A stretch of DNA of 64,000 nt from Frankiaceae bacterium (GTDB lineage Bacteria > Actinomycetota > Actinomycetes > Mycobacteriales > SCTD01). This document shows, piece by piece, positions 59,494 to 64,000 of this stretch; within the stretch, counting starts at the first letter, position 1; each line of letters begins with the position of its first letter. Where the stretch lies: assembly GCA_016650445.1 (NCBI GenBank), contig JAENVS010000006.1:124001-188000 (forward strand), in the 5' to 3' direction. A program made the translations under genes and the position numbers. Below the pieces are notes generated by a model. That model was not told the DNA's origin. It saw only the letters and a list, made by a program, of their open reading frames with translations, and searched no databases.

Positions 59494-60678
59494 CTATGTG
59501 GCAAGTGGGAGACGCACCTCGATGACCGTGCCGCCGCCCTCGCGGTGGTGGGCGCTGACGCGGCCGTTCTGCGCCTCGACGTACCGCTTGACGATGTACA
59601 GACCGAGGCCGGCGCCGCCGGCGGTCGGGTGGGGGCCGTCGCCCTGCTCGCTGCGCACGAACCGCTCGAAGACGCGATCGAGGTCACCGGCGGGGATGCC
59701 GACACCGATGTCGGCGACGGCGAGCACGGCGTCCCCTCCCTCAGCGTGCAGGGTGACGTCGACCCGGCCGCCGGCCGGGGAGTACTTGACGGCGTTCTCG
59801 ACGAGCTGGCCGAGGATCGCGTCGATGGTGGCCTCGTCGCCGTAGGCGGTCAGCGTGCCCGCCGCCTCGACGACAAGCGGGTGGTCGTCGCTCGAGCCGG
59901 CGATCGCGGCACCGGCGGTGCGCACCGCGGCCGCGAGGTCGAACGGCCTGGGCTTGACGTCGACGCCGATGCCGGCCCGGGACCCGAGCAGGATCTGCTC
60001 GACGAGCCCGGTCATGCCTTCGGTCCTGGCGAGGATGGTCTCGACCAGGGTGCGCCGACCGGTGTCGTCGAGCGAGTCCCAGTGGTTGAGCAGTGTCTCG
60101 GCGAAGCCGCGCAGCACGGTGAGCGGCGTCCGCAGCTCGTGGCTGGCCGTCGCGAGGAACAGGTCCTTGGCGAGCTCGAGCTCCTTGGCCTGCGCGAAGA
60201 CCTCGGCGGTGCGCAGTGCGGCGCCGGCGTGCGCGGCGAGCAGCTCGAGCACCTCGGTCTCGTCGTCGGTCAGCACCTCGTCGCGCACGATGTAGAGGGC
60301 GCCCGCTGCGCCGGGGTCCGACCGGGTCAGCGCCACCCCGATCGGCTTGGGTGGCATCCCGGGGAACAGCTCGGCGTCGAGGTGCGGGTAGACGTGGCCC
60401 GGAGCCGACAGGGAACGGCGGCCGCTGCGCAGGAGCTCCTCGACGGCGCTGCCCGCCAGCGGGAAGTCGCGGCCGACGAGCTCCGGTGTCGCGCCGGCTC
60501 CAGCGATGAGCATCAGCCGCTCGCCGTCGCGGACCGCCATGCCCACGGCGTAGGCCGACATGAGATCGAGCGCGTCCTCGGTGATCCGCTGCAGCAGCTC
60601 CGGGACGTCGACCATCGCCCCGAAGCCGGTCACGACCTCAACGAGGCGCGGCGTCAGGGACGATCGCGATCCCTTCAT
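59494..60678 (-). CDS. GAF-domain sensor histidine kinase
   Basis: A 394-residue soluble kinase with an N-terminal GAF-like sensor domain (residues about 10-160), H-box ATASHELRTPL (histidine about 182), N-box QLVENAVKYSP, G1 DIGVGIP and G2 GAGLGLYIVK: a complete HisKA/HATPase core. No membrane segment and no adjacent response regulator are present, so it is an orphan. The ATG at 60678 overlaps the GDPD stop as ATGA, so its expression follows that gene. Confidence 0.9.
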   Translation of the reverse strand: MKGSRSSLTPRLVEVVTGFGAMVDVPELLQRITEDALDLMSAYAVGMAVRDGERLMLIAGAGATPELVGRDFPLAGSAVEELLRSGRRSLSAPGHVYPHLDAELFPGMPPKPIGVALTRSDPGAAGALYIVRDEVLTDDETEVLELLAAHAGAALRTAEVFAQAKELELAKDLFLATASHELRTPLTVLRGFAETLLNHWDSLDDTGRRTLVETILARTEGMTGLVEQILLGSRAGIGVDVKPRPFDLAAAVRTAGAAIAGSSDDHPLVVEAAGTLTAYGDEATIDAILGQLVENAVKYSPAGGRVDVTLHAEGGDAVLAVADIGVGIPAGDLDRVFERFVRSEQGDGPHPTAGGAGLGLYIVKRYVEAQNGRVSAHHREGGGTVIEVRLPLAT

Positions 60679-61475
60679 ACCCGGCCCAGCCGGCGCAGGA
60701 CCCGTCGCGGGTGGTTGCTGATGACGGCGTCGACACCGAGCGAGAGCACGTAGTCGACATCGGCGGGCTCGTCGACGGTCCACACGTGCACCCGGTGACC
60801 CGCCGCGTGGACCCGGTCGACGTAGCCGGGGTGCGCCTTCAGGATCGCGAGCGACGGGCCGGCGATCGTCACCCGGGGCGGGAGTGACCCGTCGCGGTAG
60901 CGGACCGGCACCCTCTCCATGAGCAGCACAGTAGGCAGTGCGGGCGAGAGCGCGTGGATCCGGCGCAACGAGGTCGGCGCGAAGCTCATCACTGTCACCC
61001 GCGAGACCGACCTGGTCAGGGGCCGCGCGGCGCCGTACCGCTCCAGGAGGTCGATGAGGGCGCGCTCCACCAGACCGCCGTACCTCGTCGGGTGCTTGGT
61101 CTCGACGTGCAGCTCGACCGGCCGGGTGTGGTCGAGGGCCAGCTGCAGCAGCCGCTCGAGGGTGAGCACGCGGGACCGGTCGCGGTCGAGCTCCTCCCAG
61201 TCGGCCTCGAGCAGGCGGTCGCCCTGGGACGCCTTCCACGACGCGAAGTCGAGCTCGGCGAGGTCGGCCAGCTCAAGGGTGGACACGACGCCCCGCCCGT
61301 CGGAGGTGCGGTCGACCTTGCGGTCGTGCACACAGACCAGCACCCCGTCGCGGGTCAGCCGGACGTCGCACTCGAGGGCGTCGACCCCCTCGTCGAGGGC
61401 GAGCTCGTACGCCGCGAGCGTGTGCTCGGCATGTGCGGCCGACGACCCGCGATGGGCGACGACCTGCACCGGCAT
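60675..61475 (-). CDS. Glycerophosphodiester phosphodiesterase (GDPD family)
   Basis: A 266-residue TIM-barrel enzyme with VAHRGSSAAHAEHTLAAYEL, ALECDVRLTRDGVLVCVHD (acid-base and metal ligands), VELHVETKH and VHVWTVDEPADVDYVLSLG. It cleaves glycerophosphodiesters to glycerol 3-phosphate and an alcohol; no signal peptide is seen, so it is cytoplasmic. The ATG at 61475 is preceded directly by an in-frame GTG (61478), which has CACGAT 6 nt upstream and could be the true leaderless start. Confidence 0.9.
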   Translation of the reverse strand: MPVQVVAHRGSSAAHAEHTLAAYELALDEGVDALECDVRLTRDGVLVCVHDRKVDRTSDGRGVVSTLELADLAELDFASWKASQGDRLLEADWEELDRDRSRVLTLERLLQLALDHTRPVELHVETKHPTRYGGLVERALIDLLERYGAARPLTRSVSRVTVMSFAPTSLRRIHALSPALPTVLLMERVPVRYRDGSLPPRVTIAGPSLAILKAHPGYVDRVHAAGHRVHVWTVDEPADVDYVLSLGVDAVISNHPRRVLRRLGRV

Positions 61476-61518
61476 CACGCGCCCATCGTGCCCGGTCGCC
61501 AACTGCTTCGGGTGGACG

Positions 61519-62481
61519 TCAGCCGCGTCGCCGTACGGCGGGGTCGACGCCGTTGACGACGTCGATGACCGGCTCGCCGTCGAAGACCCTGCGCAGGTTC
61601 GCGGCGGTCTGCCCAACGATGCGCATCGCGGCCTGGCCGGTCGAGCCGGCCATGTGCGGCGAGAGCAGCACCGGTAGCTCGCGCAGCGGCGAGTCGGCCG
61701 GCAGCGGCTCCACGGCGAAGACGTCCAGAGCCGCGCCGGCGAGCCGGCCCTCCCGCAACGCGGCGACGAGGGCGTCCTCGTCGACCAGGCCGCCCCGACC
61801 TCCGTTGACGAGCAGCGCGCCGGGTTTGAGCGACGCCAGTCGGCGGGCGTCGACGAGGTGCCGGGTCTGCGGGCCGAGGGCGATGACGAGCACGATGACG
61901 TCACTGGTCGCCATCAGGTCGTCGAGCTCGACGTAGTCGGCAGCCGCGTCGTCGTGCCGGCTACGCGACCAGTACTGCACCCGGCACTCGAACGCCCCGA
62001 ACATCCGGGCCACGGCCGTGCCGATGCCGCCCATGCCGACGATGCCGACGGTGCTGCCGGCGAGCTCACGGCCGCCGACGGTGGTCTGCGGCCACTCACC
62101 GCGACGAACGGCGGCGTCGGCCTCAACCGTCTTGCGCATCAGCGCGAAGGTCGCCGACACGCACCACTCCGCGACGCTGATCGTGTTGGCGCCTGCGCAG
62201 TTGGCGACCGGAACGCCCGCCTCGGTGCACCGGTCGACGGCGATGGTGTCGACCCCGACGCTCGGCATCTGCACGAGCGACACCCGCGGACCGGGGTCGT
62301 TGAGGCGAAGGCTGTGCGTCCAGTCGCCGATGACGACGTCCACGCCGGGTACGAGCGCGTCGACGGCTGCCTGGGTGCGCTCGTCGGGGACGACGAACTC
62401 GGCGCGGTCGTCGGCGAACAGTCCCTCGATGACGGCCTTGGGCAGCGGCGGCAGGGCGAGCACCCGCCAGCGGTCGGTCAC
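61519..62481 (-). CDS. D-isomer-specific 2-hydroxyacid dehydrogenase
   Basis: A 320-residue NAD-dependent dehydrogenase with the cofactor motif VGIVGMGGIGTAVARMFG, catalytic Arg in NGGRGGLVDEDAL, Glu in FAVEPLP and His in LSPHMAGST. It reduces a 2-oxoacid to a D-2-hydroxyacid or the reverse; the substrate is not evident (the glyoxylate/hydroxypyruvate or D-lactate groups are options). The GTG at 62481 overlaps the rhodanese stop as GTGA. Confidence 0.88.
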   Translation of the reverse strand: MTDRWRVLALPPLPKAVIEGLFADDRAEFVVPDERTQAAVDALVPGVDVVIGDWTHSLRLNDPGPRVSLVQMPSVGVDTIAVDRCTEAGVPVANCAGANTISVAEWCVSATFALMRKTVEADAAVRRGEWPQTTVGGRELAGSTVGIVGMGGIGTAVARMFGAFECRVQYWSRSRHDDAAADYVELDDLMATSDVIVLVIALGPQTRHLVDARRLASLKPGALLVNGGRGGLVDEDALVAALREGRLAGAALDVFAVEPLPADSPLRELPVLLSPHMAGSTGQAAMRIVGQTAANLRRVFDGEPVIDVVNGVDPAVRRRG

Positions 62482-62765
62482 GCGGTCCGTCCCTCGACGG
62501 GTAGCCCGGCTGTCGCCCAGGCATCCATCCCGCCCTCGACGTTGTGCGCGTCGTACCCCTGTGCACGCAGCCAGTGCGTGACCTGCGCGGAGCGCGCCCC
62601 GACGTGACAGATGACAGCGATGGGCTGGCCGTGGGGCAGCTCGTCCAGCCGGGCGGGGACGTCGTGCATCGGGATGTGCACCGCCGCTGGCGCGTGGCCG
62701 GTCATCCACTCGTGGTCCTCCCGCACGTCGAGGAGGAACGCGTTGTCGACGTGGGTGGGATGCAC
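62478..62765 (-). CDS. Rhodanese-like domain protein
   Basis: A 95-residue single rhodanese domain with FLLDVREDHEWMTGHAPAAV, HIPMHDVPARLDELP, the active loop CHVGARS and EGGMDAWATAGLPV. The catalytic cysteine is present, so sulfur transfer is possible. The GTG at 62765 has AATGCT 6 nt upstream. The next gene (D-2-hydroxyacid dehydrogenase) overlaps by GTGA. Any longer upstream reading enters the hairpin repeat and was rejected. Confidence 0.85.
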   Translation of the reverse strand: MHPTHVDNAFLLDVREDHEWMTGHAPAAVHIPMHDVPARLDELPHGQPIAVICHVGARSAQVTHWLRAQGYDAHNVEGGMDAWATAGLPVEGRTA

Positions 62766-62847
62766 CGCACGAGCATTCCATCCGGGCGTGGGGCACCTTC
62801 GAACCCACCCCGCCTCCAGCCGCAACCCAACCCGCAGGGACGGAAGT

Positions 62848-63022
62848 GCGTTCAGAAATTGATCCGTACGGCGAGGCGCGGCCGGCGTCGTACGGATCAT
62901 CTTCGGCAGGGCCACGCCGAGGCGTTCAGAAATTGATCCGTACGGCGAGGCGCGGCCGGCGTCGTACGGATCATCTTCGGCAGGGCCACGCCGAGGCGTT
63001 CGGAACATGATCCGTACGGCTA
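62848..63022. repeat. Tandem 74-bp repeat (two identical copies plus one partial) carrying a strong hairpin
   Basis: Units at 62848-62921 and 62922-62995 are identical over 74 bp; a diverged third copy starts at 62996. Each full unit has an 11-bp inverted repeat (TGATCCGTACG and its complement, 62860-62870 with 62889-62899, 18-nt loop, and again 74 bp on). The partial copy keeps one arm (63009-63018). The array fills most of the 276-bp gap between the rhodanese and Fpg/Nei genes. It may terminate or buffer transcription, or be an interspersed repeat. Confidence 0.85.
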
Positions 63023-63041
63023 AGCGTGGGGTCGCGGCGGG

Positions 63042-63902
63042 CTACTTGAGGAGGCGGGACAGGCGGCGGTCGGCGAGCGGCTTGCCGTCGGTCTGGCAGG
63101 TCGGGCAGTACTGCAGCGACGTGTCCGCGAAGGACACCTCGCGGATTGTGTCGCCGCAGCGCGGACACGGCAAACCGGTGCGCGCGTGCACGTTCAGGCC
63201 GACCTTCTTCTCCGCCTTGAGCTCCTTGGCCGCAAGGCCCTCCGCCCGCTGAACAGCGCCGCGCAAGGTGTCGACGATCGCGGCGTGCAGTCGCTCGACG
63301 TCCTCCGGCGACAGGTTGCGGGCCGGCTTGAACGGCGAGAGCCCCACCTCCCACAGCACCTCGTCGCTGTACGCGTTTCCGAGCCCGGCGATCAGTGACT
63401 GGTTCGTGAGGACGCCTTTGACCTGACCCCGCTCCTCCGCGAGGAGCCCTGCCAGCGCCTCCGACGTGAAGCCCTCGGACAGCGGGTCGACGCCGAGCCG
63501 GGCGACACCGGGCACGAGCGCCGGGTCCTTCACCACGTAGACCGCCAGCCGCTTGCGGGTGCCGGCCTCGGTGAGGTCGAAGCCGGTCTCGTCATCGAGG
63601 TGCACGCGCAACCCGAGCGGACCCTTGCCCGGCCGGGGCGGCACGGGCGACAGCTTGTCGCTCCAGCGCAACCAGCCGGCGCGCGCGAGGTGGATGACGA
63701 GATGCAGCCCGGACACGTCGAGGTCGAGGAACTTGCCGTGCCGGCTCACGCCGGTGATCTCCAGGCCGGCGAGCGCCGTCACCGGGGGGTCGTAGGTCTT
63801 GAGCACCTCGATCCCCGCGACGTCGATGCGCGCGACCGTCCGGCCCACGGCGTGCTCACGCAGGAACGCCACCAGGGCCTCGACCTCGGGCAGCTCAGGC
63901 AC
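63042..63902 (-). CDS. Fpg/Nei family DNA glycosylase
   Basis: A 286-residue base-excision repair glycosylase/AP lyase. After the start GTG it reads PELPEVEALVAFL, giving the catalytic N-terminal Pro and Glu; the conserved region GLGNAYSDEVLW (helix-two-turns-helix) and a C-terminal zinc finger (CPRCGDTIREVSFADTSLQY then CPTCQ) follow. GTG 63902 is chosen because the catalytic proline must be residue 2; the longer reading is excluded by this. CAGACT 6 nt upstream suggests a leaderless mRNA. It removes oxidised bases. Confidence 0.92.
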   Translation of the reverse strand: MPELPEVEALVAFLREHAVGRTVARIDVAGIEVLKTYDPPVTALAGLEITGVSRHGKFLDLDVSGLHLVIHLARAGWLRWSDKLSPVPPRPGKGPLGLRVHLDDETGFDLTEAGTRKRLAVYVVKDPALVPGVARLGVDPLSEGFTSEALAGLLAEERGQVKGVLTNQSLIAGLGNAYSDEVLWEVGLSPFKPARNLSPEDVERLHAAIVDTLRGAVQRAEGLAAKELKAEKKVGLNVHARTGLPCPRCGDTIREVSFADTSLQYCPTCQTDGKPLADRRLSRLLK

Positions 63903-63957
63903 GGCACCAGTCTGAGGCCTTCGCCCTGTTAGCGTCGAGCGGACGAGAAGGAGCCGC

Positions 63958-64000
63958 ATGGGCCGCGTGCGCAAGGGCGAGCGCGAGTGGCTCGCGGCCT
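63958..64000 (+). CDS. Start of an unidentified gene (runs off the window)
   Basis: Fourteen codons are visible: MGRVRKGEREWLAA. A GAAGGAG ribosome site lies about 6 nt before the ATG and TAGCGT (63930-63935) about 22 nt upstream, so a real gene start divergent from fpg/nei is likely. Too little is present to name the product. Confidence 0.5.
   Translation, partial: MGRVRKGEREWLAA

Noticed and set aside
63903-63974. Extended N-terminus of the Fpg/Nei glycosylase
   Set aside because: The enzyme needs proline as residue 2 for catalysis; only the GTG at 63902 provides it.
1-64000. CRISPR array, prophage, insertion sequence or rRNA operon
   Set aside because: No regularly spaced repeats with unique spacers, no transposase or phage structural genes and no rRNA sequence were found. 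The only repeat array is the 74-bp tandem at 62848-63022, which has no spacers.

Overview
The window is very GC-rich (strong G/C preference at third codon positions), with many GTG starts, ATGA/GTGA start-stop overlaps and frequent leaderless genes (a TANNNT box 6-8 nt before the start codon). It encodes a bacterial proteasome activator (PafE/Bpa type), PucR- and DUF5926-type proteins and many lipoproteins. This points to an actinobacterium (Actinomycetota). The grouping of serS, pheA with DUF4446, the proteasome activator, a GDPD phosphodiesterase and serine tRNAs resembles the conserved core often found towards the replication origin in this phylum, but genus and family cannot be fixed from the window.

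Layout. 1-5.7 kb: the end of a membrane protein, then a minus-strand operon for a molybdenum hydroxylase (Tat-exported large subunit, 2Fe-2S subunit, XdhC, MobA-like protein). 5.9-7.9 kb: an ABC-2 type exporter with a coupled lipoprotein. 8.0-12.0 kb: a complete carbohydrate-type ABC importer with four overlapping genes. 12.0-16.0 kb: a GlcD-like FAD oxidase and an MFS gene cut short at the edge of a decayed island. The island carries a HEPN/MNT toxin-antitoxin pair and an integrase remnant beside a tRNA-Arg(ACG). 16-20 kb: SGNH hydrolase, lone receiver protein, tRNA-Ser(GCT), GNAT acetyltransferase and a secreted BNR-propeller protein.

20-26 kb: a two-way locus for CoA-dependent anthranilate or salicylate breakdown (ligase and hydroxylase/reductase one way; hydratase, SDR and RidA the other). 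26-31 kb: M20 peptidase, a 1164-residue fused ABC exporter with asymmetric ATPase sites, tRNA-Ser(TGA). 31-34 kb: a 26-residue membrane peptide, a CsbD-like protein and a DrrAB-type exporter. 33.5-39 kb: secreted propeller proteins and a GH88 family glycuronyl hydrolase, suggesting extracellular uronate polysaccharide use. 39-47 kb: MFS, thioesterase, lipoprotein, PucR regulator, quinone oxidoreductase, SCO6745-like protein, cysteine desulfurase-like enzyme and proteasome activator.

47-55 kb: core genes (HAD phosphatase, serS, MFS, EamA, pheA, DUF4446) and nickel-pincer cofactor genes larB and larC. 55-64 kb: PAS protein, SDR, heme-oxygenase-like diiron protein next to arginine deiminase, DUF5926, orphan histidine kinase, GDPD, D-2-hydroxyacid dehydrogenase, rhodanese, a 74-bp tandem hairpin repeat and an Fpg/Nei DNA glycosylase. 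The only gene-free stretch over 300 bases (15626-15974) holds the integrase remnant.
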